Source: a virus
Reading direction: 5' to 3' (one strand)
Virus record (IMG/VR): IMGVR_UViG_3300027833_000096
Location: 1-41,843 of that record
DNA: 41,843 bases
Position numbers and translations under genes: made by a program. Shown in pieces: positions 1-8,267 of this stretch. The notes beneath the pieces are model-generated. The model was not told where the DNA came from. It made no database searches and saw nothing but the letters and a program-made list of their open reading frames with translations. Position 1 is the first letter of the stretch; every line of letters starts with the position of its first letter.

Positions 1-364
1 GAATAACCTTAGTAGCAAATGAACCTTTAATCTTATCGTGATTCTTAAAGAAGTCAAATATATACCTCCAATTATGGTATTTTCTATGTAATGCGAAGTC
101 TTCATTACAGCTTAAATCGTACGTCCAATATTTAAAGTCTGTTTGATTAGGTTCTTTAATAGGTAACCACATAGCATGATCATTAACAGCTGTAAGTATA
201 TCTCCGTTGTTAGATGCTATACTAAGACTATTGTCATCTGTATGTCTCTTCATATAACAGTACGAACAATCTAATTTACAGCCATATCCAAAACTTGGAG
301 TTATAAAATCTGTACTTCTACCAGACTCTCGTATTATTAAACTTTTACGTGTTACTTTTTTCAT
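1..364 (-). CDS. Radical SAM enzyme, SPL-like, C-terminus cut by window edge
   Basis: The minus-strand frame starts with ATG at 364 and stays open to base 1, giving about 121 residues. It contains CKLDCSYC near residue 28, a CX3CX2C radical-SAM cluster motif, preceded by DFITPSFGYG. That context resembles spore photoproduct lyase-like radical SAM proteins found in phages and bacteria. The family binds a 4Fe-4S cluster and SAM; SPL members reverse thymine-dimer damage, but the substrate of this one cannot be read from the fragment. It is the last visible gene of the leftward block. The SPL-like assignment is an inference from motif context; radical SAM itself is fairly secure. Confidence 0.72.
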   Translation of the reverse strand, partial: MKKVTRKSLIIRESGRSTDFITPSFGYGCKLDCSYCYMKRHTDDNSLSIASNNGDILTAVNDHAMWLPIKEPNQTDFKYWTYDLSCNEDFALHRKYHNWRYIFDFFKNHDKIKGSFATKVI

Positions 365-377
365 ATTAGTATTCTTT

Positions 378-506
378 TTAACCTACTAATCCTCTTTTGT
401 TTTTTCTTATTCTTTTTAACCTCATTTTATAATATATAAAGAAAACTATAAGAGAAACACTATTAACCATAGATAGAATAATAGAAAGTATTAATAATTT
501 ATTCAT
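378..506 (-). CDS. Small single-TM membrane protein (42 aa)
   Basis: The short frame begins at ATG 504-506, overlaps the end of the 249-aa gene upstream by 8 nt, and stops at TAA 378-380. The product has an N-terminal hydrophobic segment (about residues 4-26) followed by a highly basic tail, MRLKRIRKNKRG, so it would sit in the membrane with the tail in the cytoplasm. The overlap with its upstream neighbour supports translational coupling. No family recognised. Confidence 0.45.
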   Translation of the reverse strand: MNKLLILSIILSMVNSVSLIVFFIYYKMRLKRIRKNKRGLVG

Positions 507-1248
507 GTAAACAACTGTTTAGTATAGTGTAAACTTCTTTAAATATTGCAGGTAGAAGTACTTGATTTATTCTTTTAACCTCTTTTTTGTTTTTAATTAA
601 CTCTTTACAAGGATTATCAGTTAAATGTACTCCTCCTCTATTATAAACTTCTGCAATTTCTCTTAAAGTATAAAAAGACTTAAATAGTTCACTGACTTTC
701 CATTTTTTTTCAATAGGTACAATATAACTACTTCCAAAATGATTATCTATAGCAGTTTTAAAATCTACTTTTTTATCTAAAGTATTCAAATGATAATGAC
801 AGTTTTTATTACCTAAATAACCCCATCCCCAATACCATCCACAATCCCAACTAGGGGGATATAAGTAAATGTTTTGTCCGCCTACTACTCCTATTTTTAT
901 CTTCTTATACTCTTCTTGTTTTTCTTCTTTTTCTATCCAGTTTTCTGGAAAAGGTTCTTCTAGAGAAGTATGATCATTAAATATATAAGATTCTTTTACT
1001 ATTTTAACTTCATCTTCAAACTTATCTTTAACTTGTTCTAGTACTATAAAAATATCTACAAGTTTACTTACATTTACATTTTCATAAACTTCTACAAGTC
1101 TTGTTTTACTTTCATCGTGTACAAAAGTAGAAATATGAATTGAAGTACATTCTTTTAGTTTTAATACCTGTAATTCTGTTTTTGGGTATCTTAAATCAGG
1201 GTTTTCATAAACTCTTTTACTATTAATTTCTCTTTTGTATGTATTCAT
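499..1248 (-). CDS. Conserved-looking hypothetical protein with WDCGWYWGWGYLGN motif
   Basis: A 249-aa soluble protein. The centre (about residues 128-155) holds a dense aromatic/glycine motif, SWDCGWYWGWGYLGNKNCHYH, with Cys and His residues that could form a ligand or metal site. N-terminal residues 1-100 look like a charged alpha/beta region; the C-terminus is helical. Its start ATG overlaps the stop of the dNMP kinase gene by one base (TAATG), so the two are translationally coupled. I do not recognise a functional family. Confidence 0.6.
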   Translation of the reverse strand: MNTYKREINSKRVYENPDLRYPKTELQVLKLKECTSIHISTFVHDESKTRLVEVYENVNVSKLVDIFIVLEQVKDKFEDEVKIVKESYIFNDHTSLEEPFPENWIEKEEKQEEYKKIKIGVVGGQNIYLYPPSWDCGWYWGWGYLGNKNCHYHLNTLDKKVDFKTAIDNHFGSSYIVPIEKKWKVSELFKSFYTLREIAEVYNRGGVHLTDNPCKELIKNKKEVKRINQVLLPAIFKEVYTILNSCLHE

Positions 1249-1994
1249 TACACTAAATTTAACTGTTTAACTTTTTCTACTAATTCTTCTATACTACCAT
1301 TATTATCAATTACATGGTCAAACTCATAGTCATCTAAAGCTGTTTCTGAAGGGTGAGTAAAGTCTATTTTTCCATGCACCCAATTACCACTTCCGCAATT
1401 AGGACATTCAGAACCTTTTGTGAATGTACTTTCACATGAACCACATTGTTTATCTCTATTAACTCTAATAACAATACCACTTCTATCTTTAATAGCTTGA
1501 GCTTCATTAGGAAATCTAACATCTGTTATTATCCATTTTGAGTTTAATCCTGATAACCAATCTGACTTGTTATCTTCATAATCAGCAAACAAACTATTAA
1601 CCCAAATATTAGGATGTATAATATCTCTACCACAATCAGTACCTAAAAGTTGAAAAAGTAGTCTAGGAGTCATAACTATATGATCTAAACTATAATCTCC
1701 TGAGTTACCTACAGGGATTTTTTTACTCCAGTTCCACTCTTCACCAAGTTCTTTCTCCTTAAACTCTCTATCTTCTAACTGTTCTCTAGTACAACCAATA
1801 AGTAAACAAACTATATCTTTAAGTCTATCTGCATACTTTTTGATTTGGTAATCAAAACCTGTAATATTAGCTCCATTAACATATTCTATTATTTGTGTAT
1901 TAGAATCAATACCTTGTGTTAACATTTGAATAATATTACCCATAGTATCTTTACCACTACCAATTTTACCTGATATACCTATTAAGTTATTCAT
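1248..1994 (-). CDS. Deoxynucleoside monophosphate kinase with zinc-ribbon insert
   Basis: A P-loop kinase, GKIGSGKDT at residues 9-17. WIITDVRFPNEAQAI (about 154-168) and the C-terminal HPSETALDDYEFDHVIDNNG match the T4 gp1-like dNMP kinase group, which phosphorylates dNMPs to supply phage DNA synthesis. The product is 248 aa, the usual size. Between the NEAQAI helix and the C-terminal part lie two CXXC pairs (C184/C187 and C197/C200), a rubredoxin-like zinc ribbon that T4 gp1 is not known to have. It sits in the leftward operon and is coupled to the downstream gene by a TAATG overlap. Confidence 0.82.
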   Translation of the reverse strand: MNNLIGISGKIGSGKDTMGNIIQMLTQGIDSNTQIIEYVNGANITGFDYQIKKYADRLKDIVCLLIGCTREQLEDREFKEKELGEEWNWSKKIPVGNSGDYSLDHIVMTPRLLFQLLGTDCGRDIIHPNIWVNSLFADYEDNKSDWLSGLNSKWIITDVRFPNEAQAIKDRSGIVIRVNRDKQCGSCESTFTKGSECPNCGSGNWVHGKIDFTHPSETALDDYEFDHVIDNNGSIEELVEKVKQLNLV

Positions 1995-2005
1995 TTCTAC
2001 GTTTA

Positions 2006-2227
2006 TTATATTTTATTTAATTCTTTTCTTAAATCTTCTGTAGATATTTTAACTACTTTTCTTTCTTTATAAACAAGAGTATTAACAAGAGGATGTTTTT
2101 CTACCTCTACTACTTGTCTATAAAAGTACTTTCCTTTTCTAATTATAAGAATCTCTTTTCTTATTAAATTAGTAACAGGTACTATACGTTTAGATAGTAC
2201 CTGTTCTTTATATGTAGTTTTAATCAT
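2006..2227 (-). CDS. Hypothetical basic protein (73 aa)
   Basis: A short, Lys/Arg-rich protein with predicted beta strands (ILIIRKGKYFYRQVVEVE) and a helical C-terminus. It starts 8 nt inside the end of the 108-aa gene upstream and ends 11 nt before the dNMP kinase start, so it is part of the same leftward transcript. No family recognised. Confidence 0.5.
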   Translation of the reverse strand: MIKTTYKEQVLSKRIVPVTNLIRKEILIIRKGKYFYRQVVEVEKHPLVNTLVYKERKVVKISTEDLRKELNKI

Positions 2228-2546
2228 TATTAGATTCTTCTTTAACCTTATCTTTTAACTTAAGCTTAGCTTTAAATACTTCTACATAGTGTTCTTTTCT
2301 AGCTTCTAAAAGTTTTATACAATAATCTAACTTTTTAGAGCTTTTTCTTCCTTCTATTTTTAATAATTCTTCAGCATAGCCTTCAGAAGGAGTATAAGAC
2401 TCTATTGTAACTCCTCTTTTATCTTTTTTTGAAAACTCTACTAACATTACAGAAAGAATATAAGACCTAGGTATATCTCTTATGTATATACTAAATCTAA
2501 TACTTTTTTCTTCTGTTAACTTATGGTATTGTTTATATTCTAACAT
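2220..2546 (-). CDS. Hypothetical protein (108 aa)
   Basis: A mixed alpha/beta protein with a Lys/Glu-rich helical C-terminal half (about residues 60-105). It follows the 113-aa gene with a gap of 4 nt and overlaps the 73-aa gene by 8 nt, typical of this tightly packed operon. No catalytic motif or membrane segment is visible, and no function is assigned. Confidence 0.5.
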   Translation of the reverse strand: MLEYKQYHKLTEEKSIRFSIYIRDIPRSYILSVMLVEFSKKDKRGVTIESYTPSEGYAEELLKIEGRKSSKKLDYCIKLLEARKEHYVEVFKAKLKLKDKVKEESNND

Positions 2547-2550
2547 ATTT

Positions 2551-2892
2551 TTAATTTTTAATTTTTGATAATACTTTTACTAATCCTAAGAGAGTATTTG
2601 TTAAGTCATTTAAGTCTGTGTGGTCTTCTACAGAACTTTCTACTATTGAACTTTCTACTATATCTCTTATATCTTCAGTAGTTATGTTTTTAGTATTTAT
2701 AAAAAAACTATAATCTAGTTCTTTTGCTTGTACTACTCTATAAGCATCATATTTAATAACTAAACCATCTTCTGCTTGTATATAATAGAAATTACTTTCT
2801 TCGTTCTTTCTTCCTATTACTTCAGTAGTATGACCTAGTACTTTAAAACTATACATTTTATCTTTTTGACTACAGATTTTACAAGTATACAT
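2551..2892 (-). CDS. Hypothetical protein with N-terminal CXXC (113 aa)
   Basis: The protein starts MYTCKICSQKDKMYSF, with a single CXXC pair that could be half of a zinc site, then a beta-rich segment (residues 15-60) and a helical C-terminus. The gap to the DUF932-like gene upstream is only 2 nt, so the two are co-transcribed. No family recognised. Confidence 0.5.
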   Translation of the reverse strand: MYTCKICSQKDKMYSFKVLGHTTEVIGRKNEESNFYYIQAEDGLVIKYDAYRVVQAKELDYSFFINTKNITTEDIRDIVESSIVESSVEDHTDLNDLTNTLLGLVKVLSKIKN

Positions 2893-2894
2893 AA

Positions 2895-3896
2895 TTATAA
2901 TAAAGTTTCTATTAGTTTTACACTTCTTTGAACTATCTTTTGTGAAGTACCTTCCATTATACTTTCAAACTTTACCTTTTCATCTCTAAAAGATTTCACA
3001 TTTTGAAAATAACCTGTAACCCCTTGTAGTAAACCGTATGCAGTTCCTTTACAAGCTTCAGATTGTTGAGTTTCATGACCCATAGTATATCTATAAGCTT
3101 CTTGCATAACATTAAGTTTTCTTGTAGAGATAATTCCTTTCTTAACTCCATCTGCAAAACTTAACTTACTGTCTGTTAATTCTTTTATTTCTTTATCATC
3201 TAAGAAAATAGTTTTAAAGTTGCTTTTAAAGTCTTCTGTATTAAGATTTATTTTAGAACTTCTTTCTAGAAATTCTTTAGTATCTTGAAAGTATTTTTTA
3301 GATATTCCTAGTATTTCAGAAGAACTGTTAAGTCTTTCTAAAGCATTAGAACTATGTCTAATAGTTACTTTATTGTTAGATTCTTTAAAAGAAGAAATTA
3401 AAGTATTATTACACCATATTCTAGTAGGAGTAAAGAAACATTTAATACTAGCTTTTCCATCATGACTTAATACTAATGTTAAGTAATTTTCATACTCTTC
3501 ATTTAATATAGTTACATCTTCAGGAAGTTTTGCTTGTAGAAATACTTTTTCTCCCTTACCTACGTATCCTGCATTTTTATAAATAATACCTCCTTTCTCT
3601 GACAAATTGTCAAAGAAAGAGAAAGCATCTTTATTCTGTACTATATTATAGTTATCAGAAACTACATCAAAACCTACATCTGTATCAGTTCTATAAGTAA
3701 CAAACCTCTTCTCTAATTGATTTTGAGTAGTTACATCTATAAAATCTCCTGAATCACTTATTCCTGTTCTTATTGTAGGAAAAGTTACAGGAGACTTTTT
3801 AACTTCATAATCTAATTTAGCTACTTCCATAGCTTCTTCTGCTGTCATACTTCCCTCTACAGAGTGAAAGTTACCAAATATGTGTTGCTTTACCAT
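2895..3896 (-). CDS. DUF932-family phage/plasmid protein
   Basis: A 333-aa protein. The pattern DVGFDVVSDNYNIVQNKDAFSFFDNL, then GEKVFLQAKLPEDV, NYLTLVLSHDGKASIKCFFTPTR and WCNNTL is typical of DUF932 (phage/plasmid-like TIGR03299) proteins. Their biochemical role is not established; they often sit near replication or recombination genes in phages and plasmids. Here the gene lies directly after the SF1 helicase gene with a 7-nt gap, which fits an accessory role in DNA metabolism (inference). Length matches the family. Confidence 0.75.
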   Translation of the reverse strand: MVKQHIFGNFHSVEGSMTAEEAMEVAKLDYEVKKSPVTFPTIRTGISDSGDFIDVTTQNQLEKRFVTYRTDTDVGFDVVSDNYNIVQNKDAFSFFDNLSEKGGIIYKNAGYVGKGEKVFLQAKLPEDVTILNEEYENYLTLVLSHDGKASIKCFFTPTRIWCNNTLISSFKESNNKVTIRHSSNALERLNSSSEILGISKKYFQDTKEFLERSSKINLNTEDFKSNFKTIFLDDKEIKELTDSKLSFADGVKKGIISTRKLNVMQEAYRYTMGHETQQSEACKGTAYGLLQGVTGYFQNVKSFRDEKVKFESIMEGTSQKIVQRSVKLIETLL

Positions 3897-3903
3897 TTTG
3901 TTT

Positions 3904-5292
3904 TTAATTAAGTGTACTAATAATTACTAATTTCTTTTTAGGTCTACTTGTAGCTACATATAAAGACTGAAATTTAGTTTTATGACTTGTAGCTCTAACA
4001 TTCATTATATTATCTTCAAATACATAAGCATTTCTATAAGTACTACCTTGACTTTTATGAGAAGTAATAGCGTAAGCATACTGAATATCTGCTACACTAT
4101 TAAGAAGTTCATAATACTTTTTGTATTTACTAACTTCTATTAAACTTTGTAAATCTCTTTTAAAATCAAAAATACTTTCTTTAGAAATTACTGGAACTTC
4201 TATATTAGTATTATTTATAGTTCTAAGTTTCAATTTTAAGATTTTATAACCTTTCTTATGTACTCCTTCTCTAATTCCTTGTACACTATATATATCAGAG
4301 TTATGAGTAACTACTTTTCCATTAGGTAAAGCAAAAGAAGTAAAAGAAATAACTCTTTCTCCTATTACATAGTCTTTTTTTGACTCTTCTTCTCCCCATA
4401 TATGGTTTCTTACCTCTTTATTTATATGTTTACGAGCTTGATTCGTATAAACTAGAGCTCTTGCATAGTTTAAGTCATCTTTTGCTTCTTCTTTTTGTAA
4501 ATCTAAACAAAGATTATAAATAGCTTGAGGAACACTCTTAGTAAAGATTATTCCTTCATCTTTTTCTCTATCATATATAGTTTTTCTATGTTTACTCTGT
4601 AAAGGTATAGAATTAAAGTAAGTATTGTTGTCAATAGCTTCTATAGAATCTGCATATACGTCTGTTATAGGAATAATAGGAGATTCTTTTTCTTGTCTCA
4701 TCCTTTCTTTTAATTCTGAAGAAAAGAAACAATCAAATGTAGGACTATTTTTATCTTTAAATAATCCTTCATCTCCTGGTCTTATAGGAGGAAGTTGATG
4801 ATAATCTCCTAAATAAACAACTTTACAATGTTTACTTTTATATTTCTTTATAAGAGTAATTAAGTCTTCTCCAACCATAGAACACTCATCTATTATAAGA
4901 ATATCAGCAGTTTCTATAGGAATACCAAACTGTCTTCTAGAAAATTCATCTATCTCAAAAGTACCTTTATTAACATTAAGCTTCATTCCTAAAATACTTG
5001 CAATAGTATGAACTTCATCTACAGTACTTCCTAAGCTATCTGATAATACATTTTTAGCAGCATGAGAAGGAGCAGCAGCCATTATATAAGTATGAGACAT
5101 TGTAATTTGTTCTACTACTTTTTTTATAATTGTTGTTTTTCCTGTACCTCCTTTACCTATAAGAGTAAAAGAATCTTTATTTTCTTTTATAGGACTTTTT
5201 AGAAACTCAATAGTAGCATCTATAGCTATTTTTTGTTCTTCATTAGCAAATACATTATCAAATAACTCATATTTATTTTTTACTTTATTCAT
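3904..5292 (-). CDS. SF1 DNA helicase, RecD/Dda-like
   Basis: A 462-aa superfamily-1 helicase with motifs in order: Walker A GKGGTGKTT (46-54), Walker B IIDECSM (about 133-139), motif III YLGDYHQLPPI, motif V AITSHKSQGSTY, and motif VI YVATSRPKKKLVI near the C-terminus. The compact size and HKSQGST match Dda/RecD2-type 5'-3' helicases, which unwind DNA during phage replication and recombination. It lies in the leftward operon between an 89-aa unknown gene and the DUF932-like gene. All catalytic motifs look intact. Confidence 0.9.
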   Translation of the reverse strand: MNKVKNKYELFDNVFANEEQKIAIDATIEFLKSPIKENKDSFTLIGKGGTGKTTIIKKVVEQITMSHTYIMAAAPSHAAKNVLSDSLGSTVDEVHTIASILGMKLNVNKGTFEIDEFSRRQFGIPIETADILIIDECSMVGEDLITLIKKYKSKHCKVVYLGDYHQLPPIRPGDEGLFKDKNSPTFDCFFSSELKERMRQEKESPIIPITDVYADSIEAIDNNTYFNSIPLQSKHRKTIYDREKDEGIIFTKSVPQAIYNLCLDLQKEEAKDDLNYARALVYTNQARKHINKEVRNHIWGEEESKKDYVIGERVISFTSFALPNGKVVTHNSDIYSVQGIREGVHKKGYKILKLKLRTINNTNIEVPVISKESIFDFKRDLQSLIEVSKYKKYYELLNSVADIQYAYAITSHKSQGSTYRNAYVFEDNIMNVRATSHKTKFQSLYVATSRPKKKLVIISTLN

Positions 5293-5295
5293 TAT

Positions 5296-5565
5296 TTATA
5301 TTTTTAAAATTCCTACCCAATCTTGCATTAAAATGTTAGTAGCAGGCTCTAAAGCTAACTGTTCTTCATCTAATACTATTTCTTTTTTATTATATATAGG
5401 AGTGTACCCTAGTTCAATACAAGATTCTTTAGTAAAAGAACAATGTTTACTTGCATGAAACCTAAAATCTCTTCCTTGCAAAAGAAAAACAGGACCTCCA
5501 TCTGCTTTTTTTATACCTTTACCTCCTATTTTATATGCTATTACTTTTGCCATTTCTTTTTCCAT
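5296..5565 (-). CDS. Hypothetical protein (89 aa)
   Basis: A small soluble protein (…AKVIAYKIGGKGIKKADGG…) with no recognised family. Two in-frame ATGs lie close together (MEKEMAKV); the second would shorten the product by four residues and cannot be excluded. It is packed between the MazG-like gene (4-nt gap) and the SF1 helicase gene (3-nt gap). Confidence 0.5.
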   Translation of the reverse strand: MEKEMAKVIAYKIGGKGIKKADGGPVFLLQGRDFRFHASKHCSFTKESCIELGYTPIYNKKEIVLDEEQLALEPATNILMQDWVGILKI

Positions 5566-5569
5566 TTCT

Positions 5570-6358
5570 TTAATATTTATTAGTACTTAAAATTTTATTT
5601 ATAAACTCTTTTTCTCTTTTTACTCCATCAATTAATCTACTTTTAAAATAAAAGTCTAAACTTTCTTGTTCTTTTATAGTAGTATCAAATAGATAAATAG
5701 CTCCTATAGTATTTTGAATATGCTTAGATACTTTACCTGTTTTAATAGTATATAAAACTTTATCTATTTCATTTAATAAATCTTTAAGACTACTTACTTC
5801 TTTTTCTTTTAATTTATTAATTCTACTTAGTAGCCTTATATCTTCTAAATTAGGAGCTATATATTTACTACCTTTTACTATCTTTCCTTTAGAATTTTTA
5901 AGACAAGCAAATCCTCCATTTTCATGTATAGTAATATCCGTAATACCTCTAGAAGCTAAATCATCTACGTCTTTACGTATTAAATCTTTTTCTTCTTTAT
6001 TATAAGTTTTAGAAATATTAGAAGAACTTACAATATCTAAAGCAGTTTCCAATACATCTCCGTGTCCTGTTATAATACTAGAAAATATAGTACTATAAAT
6101 TATATCAGCTAAAGCATCTAGTTGTTCTACAGTATTAGTAGTATCTTTTTTAGGGTCTACTTTATAAGTTTCTGTTTGAGTATGTACACATAAATTATCA
6201 AATACTTGTTCTAAGTTACAAGCTATTGCATATTCATGTAGTTCTTCAAATATTAACTCTATTGCAAGTTTCTTATCTTTCATAGTACTGTCTTGAGGAG
6301 TAGGACAAACTCTTTCTCTTGTTCTAACTACAAACTTTTTTACATCTAATATATTCAT
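5570..6358 (-). CDS. MazG-like NTP pyrophosphohydrolase
   Basis: A 262-aa protein whose first two thirds resemble all-alpha NTP pyrophosphatases: LIFEELHEYAIAC carries the EXXE metal-binding pair, EQLDALADIIYSTIFSS the second acidic helix, and ISKTYN with GKIVKGSKYIAPNLEDI matches the Asn/Lys and K-G-x-x-Y-x-x-P end of phage phosphoribosyl-ATP pyrophosphohydrolase-like proteins. The family hydrolyses NTPs or dNTPs to monophosphates, probably to tune nucleotide pools or counter (p)ppGpp signalling. The C-terminal 80 residues are an additional helical region of unknown role. Confidence 0.7.
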   Translation of the reverse strand: MNILDVKKFVVRTRERVCPTPQDSTMKDKKLAIELIFEELHEYAIACNLEQVFDNLCVHTQTETYKVDPKKDTTNTVEQLDALADIIYSTIFSSIITGHGDVLETALDIVSSSNISKTYNKEEKDLIRKDVDDLASRGITDITIHENGGFACLKNSKGKIVKGSKYIAPNLEDIRLLSRINKLKEKEVSSLKDLLNEIDKVLYTIKTGKVSKHIQNTIGAIYLFDTTIKEQESLDFYFKSRLIDGVKREKEFINKILSTNKY

Positions 6359-6359
6359 A

Positions 6360-6683
6360 TTATTTATCTTTTGAGGGTAATTTAACTAATTCAAACTCTT
6401 TTAAGAACTTTTCAGATTTCATACTAAAAATAGAAGAATTAAGAGGATTAGTAAATATAATAACATATTGAGTAAGACTATCAAAATCTTGTGAAAATGC
6501 GTTTAATACATACAGACCTCCTGAATCTTTTCTTTTATATAATCTTCCTACATAAAAAGGATATTTCTCTTTTATTTCATCTGGGATATTTAAGCCAGCA
6601 GGTTTTATATCTACTGGCTGTTTTTTAGGACTAGGAACAGTACTAGACCTTACTCTTTTTTCTACTTTTTTTAATATCGCCAT
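6360..6683 (-). CDS. Hypothetical protein (107 aa)
   Basis: It has a basic, disordered-looking N-terminus (VEKRVRSSTVPSPKKQP) followed by a compact beta-rich region (FYVGRLYKRKDSGGLYVLNAF). The start overlaps the stop of the Gp157-like gene by one base (TAATG), implying coupled translation. No family recognised. Confidence 0.5.
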   Translation of the reverse strand: MAILKKVEKRVRSSTVPSPKKQPVDIKPAGLNIPDEIKEKYPFYVGRLYKRKDSGGLYVLNAFSQDFDSLTQYVIIFTNPLNSSIFSMKSEKFLKEFELVKLPSKDK

Positions 6684-7324
6684 TATTTAATAGTTAGACT
6701 ATGAGAAACTTCTAGTTCTGCTCCTTCTATTTCCATTCCTAGTTTTAAAGCTTTAGTTAATGCAGATTTATCTACAGCTATTGAAGCTTCCTTAAGAAGT
6801 TCTTTAACCGTTGAAATATCTCCATGTTCTAAACTAAAATCTAATTCTTGTTTATTAATCTTAGGAAAAGTAACATTTTTAAACTCTGAACTTAACGCAT
6901 CTATATCTGTTATATTACATACTACAGTTTGTCTATTACTTAGATTAACAATATTACCAAAATCTCTTACAGTAAGTCTTCTAGTACCTTCTACTCCTGA
7001 CTTTTCTTGTGCCTTAGTAGGCTTATCTTGTTCTCCAAAGTTAAGAACTGCTTGTAGTAATCCTTTCTTTAAATTATTAGAATTAGTAGTAAATTTCTTT
7101 TCTAATACTTTTAATCTAGTTATTTCTTCTTTAACTAATTTTGCTTGACCTTCTAAATAAACTACAGCTTTTCTATAGTTCATTCCTTTCTCATTAAGTT
7201 GTTCTTCTTTAAGTACAAGAGCAGATTCTGCTTCTGGAGTTAATTCTCCTTCGTTTTCTTCTATTATATTAAATAGTTCTATTAAATCTTGAGATATTTG
7301 AAATAATGACATTGAATTTTCCAT
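6683..7324 (-). CDS. Siphovirus Gp157-like protein
   Basis: A 213-aa protein. The N-terminal two thirds form a long helical/coiled-coil region (ISQDLIELFNIIEENEGELTP… KKGLLQAVLNFG). The C-terminal part, with FPKINKQELD, VDKSALTKALKLGMEIEGAEL and a final SHSLTIK, matches the Gp157 family of phage proteins, which is common in replication modules and has been linked to resistance to superinfection in streptococcal phages. Its role here is not known. It is the last operon gene before the accessory island when read left to right. Confidence 0.65.
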   Translation of the reverse strand: MENSMSLFQISQDLIELFNIIEENEGELTPEAESALVLKEEQLNEKGMNYRKAVVYLEGQAKLVKEEITRLKVLEKKFTTNSNNLKKGLLQAVLNFGEQDKPTKAQEKSGVEGTRRLTVRDFGNIVNLSNRQTVVCNITDIDALSSEFKNVTFPKINKQELDFSLEHGDISTVKELLKEASIAVDKSALTKALKLGMEIEGAELEVSHSLTIK

Positions 7325-7353
7325 AATTATTTATTTAATTTTATTCTATTAAT

Positions 7354-7524
7354 TTACTTAGTGTAATCCTCTGTTTCAATCACATCAGAATATCTGTTTA
7401 TCTTTCCGTATCTTGCCCACCAAGTTTTTCCTTGTGGAAATGTTAGTTCGTTTGCATCTCTTGTAAATTGGTGCTTATACCAAACTCCACCTTTAAACTT
7501 TCTCCAAAACTTGTATCGTTTCAT
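7354..7524 (-). CDS. Small basic aromatic protein (56 aa), accessory island
   Basis: An uninterrupted frame from ATG 7522-7524 to TAA 7354-7356. The product is rich in Lys, Arg, Trp and Tyr (MKRYKFWRKFKGGVWYKHQF…KTWWARYGKINRY), suggesting a small nucleic-acid-binding or modulator protein. Codon choice is less AT-extreme than in the operon genes around it, like the other island genes. No family recognised. Confidence 0.5.
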   Translation of the reverse strand: MKRYKFWRKFKGGVWYKHQFTRDANELTFPQGKTWWARYGKINRYSDVIETEDYTK

Positions 7525-7581
7525 AATCTATTTATTAATTAAATCTCTCCAATTATGTATTTTACCATAATATACGGAACG

Positions 7582-8031
7582 TTATGCCTTATAAAGTTTT
7601 ACTGTATATTTTACACCTTCTTCAAGCGTATAGGCTTTGTGTGGTAGTACGTCATTTGATAGTGCAATACCGTCCGTATCTACTGCAACACCTTGATTGT
7701 ATTTAGTAGCTATTCCACTAAATTCAAAACAAGGCATAACACTATCTATAGGTAATGATTGCCCTTGCTTTAGTGCTTCATCTTTTTCATATTTTAAGTG
7801 ATAAAAGCAACTATCACAAAACTTATCGTGTTCTTCAGATTTGTACTTGCAAGTATTACACGAAACTCTAACATCATGTAACGATTCATTTTTAGAAACT
7901 AATCCATGTTCGTTCAGTAAATCACATATTTGTTGAGCCACTTCTTCTTTTCCTTTATAGCATATTGCTACTTCATACCCGTTTTCATCTATTATTACCC
8001 TCTTTTGTTTTTTTCCTACTCTATATTTCAT
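7582..8031 (-). CDS. Cys-rich putative zinc-binding protein (149 aa), accessory island
   Basis: The centre holds CNTCKYKSEEHDKFCDSCFYH (about residues 59-78), two CXXC pairs that would form a zinc ribbon. Another Cys (CFEFSG) and a VDTDGIALSNDVLPHKAY segment follow. The N-terminus is basic (RVGKKQKRV). Base composition is higher in G+C than the flanking operons. The upstream sequence (8075-8123) is a copy of a long intergenic repeat that could be its leader or promoter. Function unknown. Confidence 0.6.
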   Translation of the reverse strand: MKYRVGKKQKRVIIDENGYEVAICYKGKEEVAQQICDLLNEHGLVSKNESLHDVRVSCNTCKYKSEEHDKFCDSCFYHLKYEKDEALKQGQSLPIDSVMPCFEFSGIATKYNQGVAVDTDGIALSNDVLPHKAYTLEEGVKYTVKLYKA

Positions 8032-8074
8032 AATCGTTATCTATCCGTTTCTAAAATCAAATGTTACACCAACT

Positions 8075-8123
8075 TTGTATGCAATTAAAAAAGACATACA
8101 ACAATAAATATAAATAATAAGGC
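8075..8123 (-). repeat. 49-bp direct repeat, copy 1
   Basis: Matches 8219-8267 with one mismatch; the period is 144 bp. It contains an inner inverted repeat TTGTATG / CATACAA around an A-tract. Read on the minus strand it lies some 45-90 bp upstream of the 149-aa gene, so it may be a duplicated promoter or leader element. Confidence 0.8.
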
Positions 8124-8218
8124 TTGTAAGGTCGCTACTTCTTACCACTGTGTTTGTTCGGGTGTTCACTCACCTTTATAAGCTATCGAGTGTGCCTTAC
8201 TATTCATATTCTTTGCCA

Positions 8219-8267
8219 TTGTATGCAATTAAAAAAGACATACAACAATAAATATAAATAATAGGGC
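8219..8267 (-). repeat. 49-bp direct repeat, copy 2
   Basis: Second copy of the 8075-8123 element (one A/G difference at 8264). Its right-hand 26 bases are also the left arm of a perfect inverted repeat with 8339-8364. Confidence 0.8.
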
